Notes: generated by a model not told the origin, from the sequence alone. A stretch of 64,000 nt of DNA from Saprospiraceae bacterium (GCA_016717265.1 JADKFX010000001.1:3050501-3114500), one strand, 5' to 3'. Positions 10,097 through 19,798 are shown, counted from the first letter of the stretch. Made by a program: numbers and translations.

Positions 10097-11422
10097 ATGC
10101 ATACTATAATTCAGCAAAAGAATAAGTTGGGTTTATGGACAAGCACTTCATTAGTGGTTGGAAACATGATAGGCTCCGGGGTATTTTTAATGCCGGCTGC
10201 ACTTGCTAGTTTTGGTAGTATAAGTTTGATTGGTTGGGTTTTTTCAACAATTGGTGCTTTCTTTCTCGCAAAAGTATTTAGCAATTTAAGTAAGTTGCTC
10301 CCAATAGCTGATGGTGGTCCCTATGCTTATTCTCAAAAAGGATTTGGAGATTTTGTTGGATTCCTAGTAGCCTGGGGTTATTGGATATCCATTTGGTGCG
10401 CTAATGCTGCGATCAGTGTATCTTTTGTGAGTGCTTTAAGCACCTTTTTTCCGGCTCTTGCATATAATTCATACCTGGCAATCGGTACTGGATTATCTGC
10501 AATTTGGTTTTTAAGCTGGATTAATACGAAAGGTATTGTCCACTCCGGAAAATTGCAATTAATAACCACAATTTTAAAAATATTGCCTTTAATTTTTATT
10601 GGAATTTTTGGTTTATTTTATATAAATCTGGATAATTTTATACCTTATAATGCTACTGGAAAATCTGATTTTGCAGCCATATCATCAGCTGCTACGCTAA
10701 GCTTCTTTGCATTTTTAGGTTTAGAATGTGCAACGATCCCCTCAAGCAATGTTTCGAATCCAGAAAAAACAATTTCTAAAGCAACCATGCTAGGCACTTT
10801 GTTGACAAGTGTAATTTACATCCTAAGTAGTTTCAGTATTCTTGGAATGATTCCAGCTAGTGAATTGACACATTCTGTTACGCCTTTTGCAGATGCAGCA
10901 GCAATTCTTTGGGGAGATCAAGCTCGATATTGGGTAAGTGCTGGTGTCGCCATTGCTGCCTTTGGTGCTTTAAATGGTTGGATTTTAATTCAAGGCCAAA
11001 TACCTTTTGCTGTTGCAAAAGATAAATTATTTCCTCCTCTATTTTCCAAATTAAATAGTAATGGTGTTCCTGCTCTTGGAATTATAATTTCCAGCCTTTT
11101 AGTTTCTATATTAATGGTAATGAATTATTCAAAAGCATTAGTTGAACAGTATAAGTTTTTAATTTTACTTTCTACTTTAACAGTTTTAGTTCCATATCTT
11201 TTTTCATCGGCAGCATATATTATTCTTAAATTCGGAAAAAAAAGCATGGACTCCCAATCAAGTTGGATGCAATCGATTATGATAGCTTCCTTTGCTTTTC
11301 TCTTTTCTTTGTGGGCAATCGCTGGCTCCGGTCAAGAAACTGTATATTGGGGCTTTATATTATTAATGTCTGGCATTCCGTTTTATGTACTTATTAAATT
11401 CTTGAAAAAGAAAACAGACTAA
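10097..11422 (+). CDS. APC-superfamily amino-acid permease (AdiC/arginine-agmatine-type)
   Basis: A 441-residue inner-membrane transporter with about 12 membrane helices. The substrate-binding signature of the first helix, GNMIGSGVFLMP, sits at residues about 22-33; GGPYAYSQKGFGDFVGFLVAWGYWISIW and FFAFLGLECATIPSSNVSNPEKTI match basic amino-acid/polyamine antiporters such as AdiC and PotE. The ATG at 10097 is preferred over an upstream in-frame TTG at 10067 because the family begins close to the KLGLW motif. The neighbouring gene, 72 nt downstream, encodes an arginine-modifying-fold enzyme, which suggests arginine, a methylarginine or citrulline as substrate; this is inference from context. 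Confidence 0.86.
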   Translation: MHTIIQQKNKLGLWTSTSLVVGNMIGSGVFLMPAALASFGSISLIGWVFSTIGAFFLAKVFSNLSKLLPIADGGPYAYSQKGFGDFVGFLVAWGYWISIWCANAAISVSFVSALSTFFPALAYNSYLAIGTGLSAIWFLSWINTKGIVHSGKLQLITTILKILPLIFIGIFGLFYINLDNFIPYNATGKSDFAAISSAATLSFFAFLGLECATIPSSNVSNPEKTISKATMLGTLLTSVIYILSSFSILGMIPASELTHSVTPFADAAAILWGDQARYWVSAGVAIAAFGALNGWILIQGQIPFAVAKDKLFPPLFSKLNSNGVPALGIIISSLLVSILMVMNYSKALVEQYKFLILLSTLTVLVPYLFSSAAYIILKFGKKSMDSQSSWMQSIMIASFAFLFSLWAIAGSGQETVYWGFILLMSGIPFYVLIKFLKKKTD

Positions 11423-11494
11423 ATGTTCTCTATGTTTTATCAAACAACAGTTCATTTTTATAAAACAAACCGATGCTTTGTTAACTAGTATTAA

Positions 11495-12400
11495 ATGTTA
11501 ACTATACAACAAAATATTTCCATGAAACTAACTTGTCATTCCGAATTTGGAATATTAAAATCAGTGGTAATCAAACGTGCAAATCAAGCTTTTATTGATG
11601 ATATTCATCTAGATACACATTGGAATGAACTAAATTATTTTAGTAAACCAAATTTTGAACTGGCAAACCTAGAATACGAACAATTTGAGAAGGCATTAAA
11701 AAAAATGGGGGCTACAATAATGTATCTACCGAAAAATAATGCTGTAAATATGGATTCAATTTATTGCCGGGATGCAGCAATCGCCACCGACCATGGAATG
11801 ATACTATGCAACATGGGTAAAGCTGCCAGAAAAAACGAACCCTTTGCATTGAAACAATTATTTAATGAGCAAAATATAGCAGTCTTAGGGCAGATTCTTT
11901 CTCCAGGTAGCTTGGAAGGGGGTGACGTTGCCTGGTTGGATCAAACAACGCTAGCTGTTGGTCAGTCTTATAGAACGAATGAAGAAGGAATCAATCAACT
12001 AGAATCACTCTTGAAACCCATTGGAGTCGAAGTTATTAGAGTACCGCTCCCCCATTACAAAGGTCCAGATGATGTTTTCCATTTAATGTCGATTTTTAGT
12101 CCGATTGATAAGGATTTGGCCGTTGTATATTCACCCTTGTTGCCCATCCGTTTTCGAATGTATTTACAACAAAATGGATATCAATTAATTGAGGTTCCGA
12201 CGGAAGAATTTGATCTTATGGGTTGTAATGTTTTAGCCATTGCGCCACGCAATTGTTTAATGGTTGAAGGCCATCCAAAAGTGAAAAAATTATTAGAAAA
12301 TGAAGGTTGTATAGTAAGTTTGTACAAAGGTGAAGAAATAAGTGTAAAAGGAGGAGGCGGACCAACCTGTTTAACCAGGCCAATATATAGGGCTTTGTAA
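11495..12400 (+). CDS. Pentein-fold hydrolase, dimethylarginine dimethylaminohydrolase / arginine deiminase family
   Basis: A 301-residue cytosolic enzyme of the guanidino-group-modifying superfamily. Visible catalytic features are CRDAA at 91-95, the acidic motif LEGGD at 140-144, the catalytic-type His196 in VFHLMS, and the nucleophilic Cys292 in GGGGPTCLTRPI close to the C-terminus, the classical order for DDAH and amidinotransferases. It probably hydrolyses methylated arginine or arginine to citrulline plus an amine or ammonia. An alternative ATG at 11522 gives a shorter N-terminus that starts directly at the first strand (KLTCHSEFG). It follows an AdiC-like permease. Superfamily certain; substrate not resolved. 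Confidence 0.85.
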   Translation: MLTIQQNISMKLTCHSEFGILKSVVIKRANQAFIDDIHLDTHWNELNYFSKPNFELANLEYEQFEKALKKMGATIMYLPKNNAVNMDSIYCRDAAIATDHGMILCNMGKAARKNEPFALKQLFNEQNIAVLGQILSPGSLEGGDVAWLDQTTLAVGQSYRTNEEGINQLESLLKPIGVEVIRVPLPHYKGPDDVFHLMSIFSPIDKDLAVVYSPLLPIRFRMYLQQNGYQLIEVPTEEFDLMGCNVLAIAPRNCLMVEGHPKVKKLLENEGCIVSLYKGEEISVKGGGGPTCLTRPIYRAL

Positions 12401-12433
12401 TTTTTTAGTTCATTAAAGAATCATTCAGTATTT

Positions 12434-13000
12434 ATGGAAAAAGACTACTTGGAAAGTGCAGTAAAACAATTTGAATATTATAAAATGCTTGGAGAGAAAA
12501 CATTTAACCAAGTTCCAGATGAATTTTTATTTTGGCAGCCTAATGAAGAAAGCAATAGCATTGCAATAATTGTCAAACACTTATGGGGTAATATGTGCTC
12601 CAGGTGGACAGATTTTTTAACAACGGATGGAGAAAAAGAATGGAGACAGCGGGATGCTGAATTTTATAACGATATCCACTCAAGACAAGAATTAATAGAT
12701 AAATGGAATGAAGGGTGGAGCTGCTTATTTACGGCCATAAAAGCATTAAATCAAAAAGATCTAGAAAAGACCGTTTATATTAGAAATATGGGACATTCGG
12801 TAATGGAAGCAATCAATAGACAATTGGCTCATTATCCATATCATATTGGACAAATAATTTATATCGGAAAAATGGTTTGCAATCAAAATTGGAAATCTCT
12901 TTCGATTCCAAAAGGATGTTCTCTTGAATATAATGCAGCAAAATTTGCCCAACCTCAACATAAGGAACATTTTACTCAAGAATTTCTAAAGCCTGAATAA
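12434..13000 (+). CDS. DUF1572 protein, DinB-like four-helix metalloprotein
   Basis: 188 residues, all helical. The three histidines expected to bind the metal in the DinB/YfiT fold are visible: His49 in IVKHLWGN, and His133 and His137 in LAHYPYHIGQIIYIGK. The final segment WKSLSIPKGCSLEYNAAKF is typical of the DUF1572 subgroup. Members are thought to be thiol-dependent transferases or hydrolases acting in detoxification, but no substrate is known for this one. It sits 33 nt after the pentein enzyme and 16 nt before a DHFR-like gene, so the three may share a transcript. Confidence 0.85.
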   Translation: MEKDYLESAVKQFEYYKMLGEKTFNQVPDEFLFWQPNEESNSIAIIVKHLWGNMCSRWTDFLTTDGEKEWRQRDAEFYNDIHSRQELIDKWNEGWSCLFTAIKALNQKDLEKTVYIRNMGHSVMEAINRQLAHYPYHIGQIIYIGKMVCNQNWKSLSIPKGCSLEYNAAKFAQPQHKEHFTQEFLKPE

Positions 13001-13016
13001 AATAATTAAAAATAAA

Positions 13017-13571
13017 ATGAATGACACCTCTTCTGTGAACAGGAATGTGATTTTATATATTGCAAGCAGTCTTGATGGCTACATTGCCACATCAGAAGGC
13101 GATTTAAGTTTTCTGTCTTCAGTTCAGGATGAAAATGAGGACTATGGTTATTCAGCTTTTATTAAAACTATCGATACTGTGATCATGGGAAGGAAAACTT
13201 ATGATTGGGTAATGAATCATGCTCAGGAATTTCCTCACTTAGAAAAAACAGTTTACATAATAACCCGAACCGCAAGACCAGCTAAAGGAAATATACAATT
13301 TTATACCGGCGAATTGAAACACTTAATACATGAATTAAAATCAAATCCTGGTAAAAATATATTCATTGATGGAGGAGCAGAAATTGTAAATATACTTTTA
13401 AAGGATGGACTTATTGATGAACTTATAATCTCCGTAATACCTACCCTCCTTGGAGATGGAATTAAATTATTTAAAACTGGCTGTCCGCAGCAAATATTAA
13501 AACTTAAAAAAATAGAACGGTATCCAACTGAATTAATTCAACTTCATTATATCGTTAAACGGACAAGCTGA
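13017..13571 (+). CDS. Dihydrofolate-reductase-like (RibD C-terminal domain) protein
   Basis: 184 residues with the DHFR/RibD fold: NVILYIASSLDGYIAT at the N-terminus, the nucleotide-binding VIMGRKTYDWV, then KNIFIDGGAEIVNILLKDGLIDELIISVIPTLLGDGI. This is the stand-alone YwjB/YyaP-type reductase family rather than FolA, because the folate-site residues of FolA are not recognisable. It presumably reduces a small substrate with NADPH. It starts 16 nt after the DUF1572 gene, supporting co-transcription. Confidence 0.88.
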   Translation: MNDTSSVNRNVILYIASSLDGYIATSEGDLSFLSSVQDENEDYGYSAFIKTIDTVIMGRKTYDWVMNHAQEFPHLEKTVYIITRTARPAKGNIQFYTGELKHLIHELKSNPGKNIFIDGGAEIVNILLKDGLIDELIISVIPTLLGDGIKLFKTGCPQQILKLKKIERYPTELIQLHYIVKRTS

Positions 13572-13610
13572 TACTATACATTCAATTTCATTAAAATAAA
13601 CTGAACTATT

Positions 13611-15044
13611 TTGAAATCTAATACGATCCTCACAACATTCATCCTACTGCTATCCACAGTGTGTATGGCTTGTTCAGCATTAGTCCTTAAAAAGGATCAA
13701 CAAATTTTCATGGGTAAGAATTTTGATTGGACATTTGGTGATGGTTACCTCATTAAGAATATCAGAGGTGTCCAAAAACAAGCTTTTATTACATATACCG
13801 GAATTCCAACAAAATGGATTTCCAAATATGGGAGTATTACGTTTAACCAAAATGGAAAAGAAATGCCCTATGGTGGCATGAATGAAAAAGGATTAACAAT
13901 TGAAATGCTTTGGTTAGAATTTACAAATTATGGCGACTCCTCTGGAAAAAACTATTTAAACGAATTAGAATGGATACAATATCAATTAGATAATTATGAA
14001 TCCATAAATGAAGTTCTTGAAAATCTCAATAAACTTCAAATCAGACCAATTAAAGGAAAGATTCACTATATCCTGGCCGATTCAAGTGGAAACTCAGTAG
14101 TCATTGATTTTATAAACAACAAGCCGATCGTTACAAATAAAATGGCGCATGAATGCCAGGCAATCACAAATTACCCAGCAACCACATCACAATTAAACTA
14201 TAATAAGCAAATTGGAAAATTAAAAGGTACTAACTCCAGTCATTTACATAGATATAATGTACTACAACGAGAACTAGAGGCAATACAATTTAAAAACATC
14301 CCAATTACAGTGGAAGCGGTTTTTGAATCCTTAGAGAATGTTAAAATTTCGAAAGGAAAATTCAAAACATATTGGAGTATAGCATATGACATAAAACAAA
14401 AACTGATTTACTTCAAAACAGAATCTTGTGATAAAGTCAAACAAATGGATATAAAACTATTCAATTTTGAACATGAAATAACAGCTTGTCTCATAAATAC
14501 TAAAGAAAAAGGTTCATTAAATACTAAATTTAAACCTTATGATGTCCCTGCGAATACAGACTTACTTAAAATTAGCCTTTTAGGACTTGGACTAAATCTA
14601 TTGGAGCCTGTGGAGCTTAGTCAACATCAATTTTATTTTAATTCAAATCAAGATAACTCCTATGTTCGCAACTATACCACCTTAGTATTATTATTTAAAA
14701 CAATAGATTCAAGTTTAGCTTATATTAATTTTGCAATTATAGCTAGTGAAGAAAACTTTTTAAATCAAATACCAATTGCAGGAGGAGCAAATGGATACAA
14801 TATTGATTCAAATGAATATACCTGGCTGCTTTATGGAGTTCAAAAAGGCCCATATTGTGTAGCGGTGGTTCAAGACAAAAATAGAAATCGAAAAATAGAT
14901 TTAAATGAAATGGGGGTTGCAATAGAGAAATATGCATTCAGCAAAAACTGTAGATTAGGAGATGGAAAATATCCAAAATTTATGGATTGCTCCGTTCCTT
15001 GTGCAACTGAAAAAACAGAATTCGAATTAATTTTATCTTATTAA
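13611..15044 (+). CDS. Exported choloylglycine/penicillin-V-acylase-family Ntn amidase fused to DUF2141
   Basis: 477 residues beginning at TTG. The signal peptide ends at CMA, exposing Cys21 (CSALVL) as the N-terminal nucleophile of linear-amide C-N hydrolases. NFDWTFGDGYLIKN carries the conserved Asp, followed by GGMNEKGLTIEMLWLE and, near residue 190, AITNYP with the conserved Asn. Residues about 360-477 are a separate beta domain with the DUF2141 signature GPYCVAVVQDKNRNRKIDLNEMGVAIEKYAFS. The enzyme is predicted to cleave amides such as acyl-homoserine lactones, bile-salt-like conjugates or penicillin V in the periplasm or outside. A DUF2141 tail on this hydrolase is unusual. Substrate unknown. 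Confidence 0.82.
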   Translation: MKSNTILTTFILLLSTVCMACSALVLKKDQQIFMGKNFDWTFGDGYLIKNIRGVQKQAFITYTGIPTKWISKYGSITFNQNGKEMPYGGMNEKGLTIEMLWLEFTNYGDSSGKNYLNELEWIQYQLDNYESINEVLENLNKLQIRPIKGKIHYILADSSGNSVVIDFINNKPIVTNKMAHECQAITNYPATTSQLNYNKQIGKLKGTNSSHLHRYNVLQRELEAIQFKNIPITVEAVFESLENVKISKGKFKTYWSIAYDIKQKLIYFKTESCDKVKQMDIKLFNFEHEITACLINTKEKGSLNTKFKPYDVPANTDLLKISLLGLGLNLLEPVELSQHQFYFNSNQDNSYVRNYTTLVLLFKTIDSSLAYINFAIIASEENFLNQIPIAGGANGYNIDSNEYTWLLYGVQKGPYCVAVVQDKNRNRKIDLNEMGVAIEKYAFSKNCRLGDGKYPKFMDCSVPCATEKTEFELILSY

Positions 15045-15128
15045 AAATTATTTGTATAATAACTATCATTGAAATAAATTATTGAGCTTAATAAATTAAT
15101 AGTTATAAACGAAATATAAATTAACCAT

Positions 15129-15578
15129 ATGACACAAATCCGAAAAGCTTTATTAACAGATCTGGAACCACTCGTTAAATTATTTGATGCATATCGGGTT
15201 TTTTACAAGAAGGAATCAGATACAGAAGGCGCACAAAGATTTCTTGCTGACCGCTTCATAAATGGGGAGTCTATAATTTTTATTGCAGAAACAATTACCA
15301 ATGAAATTGTTGGATTCGTACAATTATATCCCTTATTTTCATCTACCCGAATGAAAAGACTTTGGTTATTAAATGATTTATATGTGGATCCAGTGTTTCG
15401 GAATAAAAAAATATCGATAGCACTCATTGACGCTTGCAAAAAACATTGTTTAGATTCCGATGGTTGTGGCGTGATTCTGGAAACCGCTAAGTCCAATATT
15501 ATTGGAAATCAACTATATCCTAAAGTTAAATTTACATTAGATCAAGAGCATAATTATTATAGCTGGGAAGTCGAATAG
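15129..15578 (+). CDS. GNAT-family N-acetyltransferase
   Basis: 149 residues with the GCN5 fold: IRKALLTDLEPLVKLFDAYRVFY at the start, IVGFVQLYPLFSS, then the motif-A strand and turn WLLNDLYVDPVFRNKKISIALIDACKKH, where the acetyl-CoA loop R-N-K-K-I-S is a degenerate form of Q/R-x-x-G-x-G/A. The last third gives the usual L-E-T-A and N-x-x-G-N-x-L-Y pattern. The acceptor cannot be predicted. Single gene between 84-nt and 44-nt gaps. Confidence 0.88.
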   Translation: MTQIRKALLTDLEPLVKLFDAYRVFYKKESDTEGAQRFLADRFINGESIIFIAETITNEIVGFVQLYPLFSSTRMKRLWLLNDLYVDPVFRNKKISIALIDACKKHCLDSDGCGVILETAKSNIIGNQLYPKVKFTLDQEHNYYSWEVE

Positions 15579-15622
15579 CATATGCCCTTAAAATCCAATT
15601 TTTATATTCATTAGAATGCAAT

Positions 15623-16513
15623 ATGGACAGAAAACTATTTTTGAAAAGCCTAAGCATTATACCTGTAGCTGCTGTTTTTATGAAACTAAATGAACTTTAT
15701 AAAGTAACTGAAACCTTCTCTCCAACACAGAGAATGCCTGTATTATTCTTGGGTCATGGCAGTCCAATGAATGCCATTGAAGAGAATGAATTCGTAAAAG
15801 GCTTTAGAGCGCTTGGAAAAACATTGCCAAAGCCAAAAGCAATACTTTGTATATCAGCACATTGGGAAACGAATGGAACATTTGTTACTGCAATGGCAAA
15901 ACCAAAAACCATTCATGATTTTGGCGGATTTCCCCAAGCTTTGTTTGATGTACAATATCCTGCACCTGGAAGTCCCTCATTAGCAAATGAAACAAAATTA
16001 TTAATTCAAAAAACAACAGTAGGACTAGATGAAAACTGGGGTTTAGATCATGGTTGCTGGAGCGTTATTAAGCATTTATATCCCAATGCAGATATCCCTG
16101 TCATTCAAATGAGCCTTGATTACTATAAGGCAGCTCCATATCACTATGAATTAGCGAAGGAGTTATCGGCACTCAGAAATAAAGGGGTACTTATAGTAGG
16201 TAGCGGGAATATGGTACATAATTTAGGGCTCGTTGCCTGGGATAAACTCAATTCAAGCAATTATGCATTCGATTGGGCGACGGAAGCGAGTGAAAAACTA
16301 AAAAAATTTATTCTAGAAGGTGACCATAAATCTTTAATTGACTATAAATCTCAAGGGAAGGCAATGAATCTTGCAATTCCTAGTCCGGATCATTTTTTAC
16401 CATTACTCTATAGCTTAGCATTGCAAAGCAAAAACGATACATTAAGTCTTTTTAATGATAAAGCGGTTGGAGGATCTTTGACAATGACTTCCTTGAAAAT
16501 TGAGGCTAGCTAA
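15623..16513 (+). CDS. ygiD: DODA-type (4,5-DOPA) extradiol ring-cleavage dioxygenase
   Basis: 296 residues of the YgiD/LigB class III extradiol family. Residues matching the metal site are His45 (LGHGSPMN), His80 (CISAHWE), His198 (GNMVHNLG) and the acid/base Asp141-His142 (GLDHGCW). YgiD enzymes open the catechol ring of L-DOPA and related substrates using Fe(II) or Zn. The first 35 residues (MDRKLFLKSLSIIPVAAVFMK) form an N-terminal extension resembling a signal or twin-arginine-like leader without the full RR motif, so the protein may be exported; most YgiD proteins lack this. Gene symbol by family homology. Confidence 0.9.
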   Translation: MDRKLFLKSLSIIPVAAVFMKLNELYKVTETFSPTQRMPVLFLGHGSPMNAIEENEFVKGFRALGKTLPKPKAILCISAHWETNGTFVTAMAKPKTIHDFGGFPQALFDVQYPAPGSPSLANETKLLIQKTTVGLDENWGLDHGCWSVIKHLYPNADIPVIQMSLDYYKAAPYHYELAKELSALRNKGVLIVGSGNMVHNLGLVAWDKLNSSNYAFDWATEASEKLKKFILEGDHKSLIDYKSQGKAMNLAIPSPDHFLPLLYSLALQSKNDTLSLFNDKAVGGSLTMTSLKIEAS

Positions 16514-16741
16514 CCATAAATTACGAATTCACAATACTAAAATTCTTCCAATATTTTATAGAGCTGAATGCTAAATAACCAAACCTTCATGCAATTTTAT
16601 TGCTTATAAAAAATGAGATTTTTTTCAAGAATTCAATTTATCAAATAATTCATTATTTGGAGTAATCCATTATAAAATAATTCATTTGAATAGAATTCCA
16701 TATCTTAGTCCATAGTAGCAAAATCGAATACAAGATCAATT

Positions 16742-17713
16742 ATGAAATCATTTTGGAAGAAAATATTATTTCAAACAACCTTAAAGTCAAATGAGGAAAA
16801 AGCAAAATTCATAACATCTGATTATAAATTAGCAAAAGCTTTACGCGAACTTAAAATTAATACGTTTCGAAATATAAAGGATAGTATTTTAATAACTATA
16901 GGAATCTTTTCTGCTGCCTTTGGATTTAAAGGTTTTTTACTTACGAATAAATTCATAGATGGTGGAGCCACGGGAATTTCGCTATTGATATCTAACTTGA
17001 CTACAATTCCATTATATGCTGTATTAATCCTTATAAATGTTCCATTTATTATTCTAGGCTATCATATTATTGGTAAATCATTTGCTGTTAAAACTGCATT
17101 AGCCATCTCTGGTTTAGCTTTTGTCGTGGCTACGATTAATTTTCCAGATATAACAAAAGATAATCTATTGGTGGCCTTATTTGGTGGTTTTTTTCTTGGT
17201 GCTGGTATCGGTTTTTCAATTCGCGGCGGGGCTGTAATCGACGGAACTGAAGTACTTGCAATCTATTTAAGTCGTAAACTAGGTGCGACTATTGGTGATA
17301 TAATTATAATAATTAATATTTTAATTTTTTCTGCCGCAGCATATTATTTATCTATTGAAATTGCTTTATATTCCATGGTCACATACCTTGCAGCATCTAA
17401 AACATTAGATTTTGTAATTGAAGGCATTGAAGAATATACGGGTGTTACGATTGTTTCAACCCATAGTGATGAGATCCATTTTATGATTATGAATAAACTA
17501 GGTCGAGGAGTTACAGTCTACAATGGGAAACGAGGATTTGGCAAAAAAGGTGAAACCAAAAATACGGATATCGTTTATACTGTGGTTACCCGATTGGAAT
17601 TAAATAGGCTTAACAATGAAATTGAAATAATTGACCCAAATGCTTTCGTAGTAATGAGCAGTATAAAAGACACCAAAGGTGGAATGATAAAAAAAAGGCC
17701 TTTGAGTCATTAA
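16742..17713 (+). CDS. YitT-family membrane protein with DUF2179 C-terminal domain
   Basis: 323 residues. After a 45-residue charged N-terminus come five or six membrane helices with the YitT signature GFLLTNKFIDGGATGISLLIS and IRGGAVIDGTEVLAIYLSRKLG. The cytosolic DUF2179 domain (about 235-320) shows GVTVYNGKRGFGKKGETKNTDIVYTVVTRLEL. Function is unknown in general; members are broadly distributed and proposed to be transporters. The N-terminal extension before the first helix is longer than in most relatives. ATG start. Confidence 0.88.
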   Translation: MKSFWKKILFQTTLKSNEEKAKFITSDYKLAKALRELKINTFRNIKDSILITIGIFSAAFGFKGFLLTNKFIDGGATGISLLISNLTTIPLYAVLILINVPFIILGYHIIGKSFAVKTALAISGLAFVVATINFPDITKDNLLVALFGGFFLGAGIGFSIRGGAVIDGTEVLAIYLSRKLGATIGDIIIIINILIFSAAAYYLSIEIALYSMVTYLAASKTLDFVIEGIEEYTGVTIVSTHSDEIHFMIMNKLGRGVTVYNGKRGFGKKGETKNTDIVYTVVTRLELNRLNNEIEIIDPNAFVVMSSIKDTKGGMIKKRPLSH

Positions 17714-17812
17714 TCAGAAATTCAAAAAATTTATACAAAATCCTGCGTTAAATTTAAATTCTTATAAATAAAATATTAAACAATAATTTTCAATATTGAG
17801 ACGTAAAAATTT

Positions 17813-18445
17813 ATGAAAAGATATACCGTATTAATTATACTTTTTTGTATTGGCTTCATCGTATCCGGTATCAAGCCATTGGATTATTTTACCTGGAAGC
17901 TAGAAGTACTACCTGCTATTCTTGGATTCATTGTCCTCCTTTATACCTACAAATCTTTTCGATTTTCCAATGTTACATATTATACTATTCTCATCCATTG
18001 TTATATTCTATTTATTGGTGGGCATTATACCTATGCTGAAGTGCCCTTTTTTAACTGGATCCAGGATGCCTTTCACCACACAAGAAACAACTATGATAAA
18101 GTCGGCCATTTTGCACAAGGCTTTGTCCCTACTTTAATTTCAAGAGAATTGTTTATTCGAAAAAAAATAGTTCAAGATAAATTATGGCTACCAATTTTAA
18201 CCATTTGCATTAGTCTCAGTGTAAGTGCTTTGTATGAGCTTGGTGAATGGATGGTCGCTATTATTTCTAAACAAGATGCAGAAGCATTTCTAGGGACTCA
18301 AGGTTATGCTTGGGATACACAATCAGATATGTTTTATGCATTCCTGGGCTCTATTTCAATGCTTATTTTTGCTACATCTATTCAAAATAAATCGATTACC
18401 AATGTAGAATCCAAAAATGTCCATGTTACCACACCTTTGAGCTGA
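17813..18445 (+). CDS. DUF2238 (YjdF-like) membrane protein
   Basis: 210 residues with about six membrane helices. The DUF2238 hallmarks are visible: HYTYAEVPFFNW, YDKVGHFAQGFVPTLISRELF, SALYELGEWMVA and GYAWDTQSDMFYAFLGS. The conserved acidic and histidine residues in these motifs lie at the membrane surface; no activity is established for the family. It follows the YitT gene after 99 nt. Confidence 0.86.
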   Translation: MKRYTVLIILFCIGFIVSGIKPLDYFTWKLEVLPAILGFIVLLYTYKSFRFSNVTYYTILIHCYILFIGGHYTYAEVPFFNWIQDAFHHTRNNYDKVGHFAQGFVPTLISRELFIRKKIVQDKLWLPILTICISLSVSALYELGEWMVAIISKQDAEAFLGTQGYAWDTQSDMFYAFLGSISMLIFATSIQNKSITNVESKNVHVTTPLS

Positions 18446-18507
18446 ATTTTTAAATAAATAAATTCAGTCCATTGTATATTCCCGTACTTTCTGTATTTTC
18501 GCTTTTG

Positions 18508-19767
18508 ATGAATAGTGGAAGCTTTAGCCAATTTAGGTTTTATTTTAATTTCTTGATATGTTTATTGTCTGCAACAATACTCTTTTCACAACAATGGAAA
18601 GATCTATATCATTTTATTCCATCCCAAACACTCAACAAAATTAAATTCTACGATAACCAATTTGGCATTACCGCAGGGAGTCTATATAATGGATCATTTG
18701 AAAACATACACCTAACTAAAGATGGCGGAAAAACCTGGAAGAATTCCAATTCAGGTTATACTTCTATGCGTTTCATGGATATCTTTATACAAGATACCAG
18801 TACACTCTTTATGAGTGGCAATAATGGCATCATTATACGCTCAACAGATGGAGGTAACAGCTGGAAAACTATGAATACCAAAACTACAGAACAACTCTGG
18901 GGTATTCATTTCATAGATGCGAATATTGGAATTTCAGTAGGCTCAAATGGAACCATCCTTAGAAGTATAAATGGAGGAACCGATTGGAGTCTTATCCAAT
19001 CCGGAATCCAAAACTTATTTTATGATGTTTATTTTACGAAATCAGGAGTTGGTTTTGCTTCAGGCTCCAATGTCTTGTATAAAAGTATTGACTTCGGTGA
19101 AAATTGGTTTCCTATACTTGATTTTCCTTTTGAATCACCCGCAGATTGGATTCGCAGTATTAAAATGGTAAACGAAGATGTTGGATATGCCTGTGCCGAT
19201 ATCGGTAGAATCTATAAAACCATGGATGGAGGTGATCACTGGATCAGATTAAACTCAGGGACACAAGAAGCCTTATTTGACCTTGATTTTACAGATATAA
19301 CAAATGGTATGGTATGTGGTTTTAACGGCACAATCTTAAGTACAAAGGATGGTGGTTTAAACTGGATTAAATTTGCTAGTCCTTTAGGTACAGAACACTT
19401 ATATTCAATTGACATGACAGATCTAAATCATGGATTTATTTGCACACATACAGGTCATATTTTATATTTTGAAAATTCAACAACCCATGAACAAACATTC
19501 ACCAAATCTGAAAATAATATAATTTATCCAAACCCATGTAAAAATTCAGTCCACTTAAAACTAGCTACTTTTTCAAAATTAAATATCCGTAAAATTGAAT
19601 TGTGCAATCTGCTCGGTAATTGTATTTCTGTAATACCAGATTGGAGTGATAATTATCATGCAAGCATTGATTTAGAGGCTCATTTTAATGGCATATATTA
19701 TTTACAGATTTCCACTGATAAAATAACACATAGTTTACCAATTTCAATAATAAAAAATTCAAACTAA
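18508..19767 (+). CDS. Ycf48/BNR beta-propeller exoprotein with T9SS sorting domain
   Basis: From the ATG at 18508 the 419-residue protein has a signal peptide (about 1-33, ending LFSQQ). An in-frame TTG at 18472 would add a non-signal leader and is less likely. Six or seven repeats of the Ycf48 type, for example TKDGGKTWKNS, STDGGNSWKTM, SINGGTDWSLI, TMDGGDHWIRL and TKDGGLNWIKF, alternate with GFASGS/GMVCGF strands and build one propeller. The final 80 residues (IIYPNPCKNSVHLKL to ITHSLPISIIK) are a type-A sorting domain. Predicted cell-surface or secreted protein with a binding rather than catalytic role. Confidence 0.85.
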   Translation: MNSGSFSQFRFYFNFLICLLSATILFSQQWKDLYHFIPSQTLNKIKFYDNQFGITAGSLYNGSFENIHLTKDGGKTWKNSNSGYTSMRFMDIFIQDTSTLFMSGNNGIIIRSTDGGNSWKTMNTKTTEQLWGIHFIDANIGISVGSNGTILRSINGGTDWSLIQSGIQNLFYDVYFTKSGVGFASGSNVLYKSIDFGENWFPILDFPFESPADWIRSIKMVNEDVGYACADIGRIYKTMDGGDHWIRLNSGTQEALFDLDFTDITNGMVCGFNGTILSTKDGGLNWIKFASPLGTEHLYSIDMTDLNHGFICTHTGHILYFENSTTHEQTFTKSENNIIYPNPCKNSVHLKLATFSKLNIRKIELCNLLGNCISVIPDWSDNYHASIDLEAHFNGIYYLQISTDKITHSLPISIIKNSN

Positions 19768-19798
19768 TTATTTTTTAAACAATAAAACAAAACGAATT

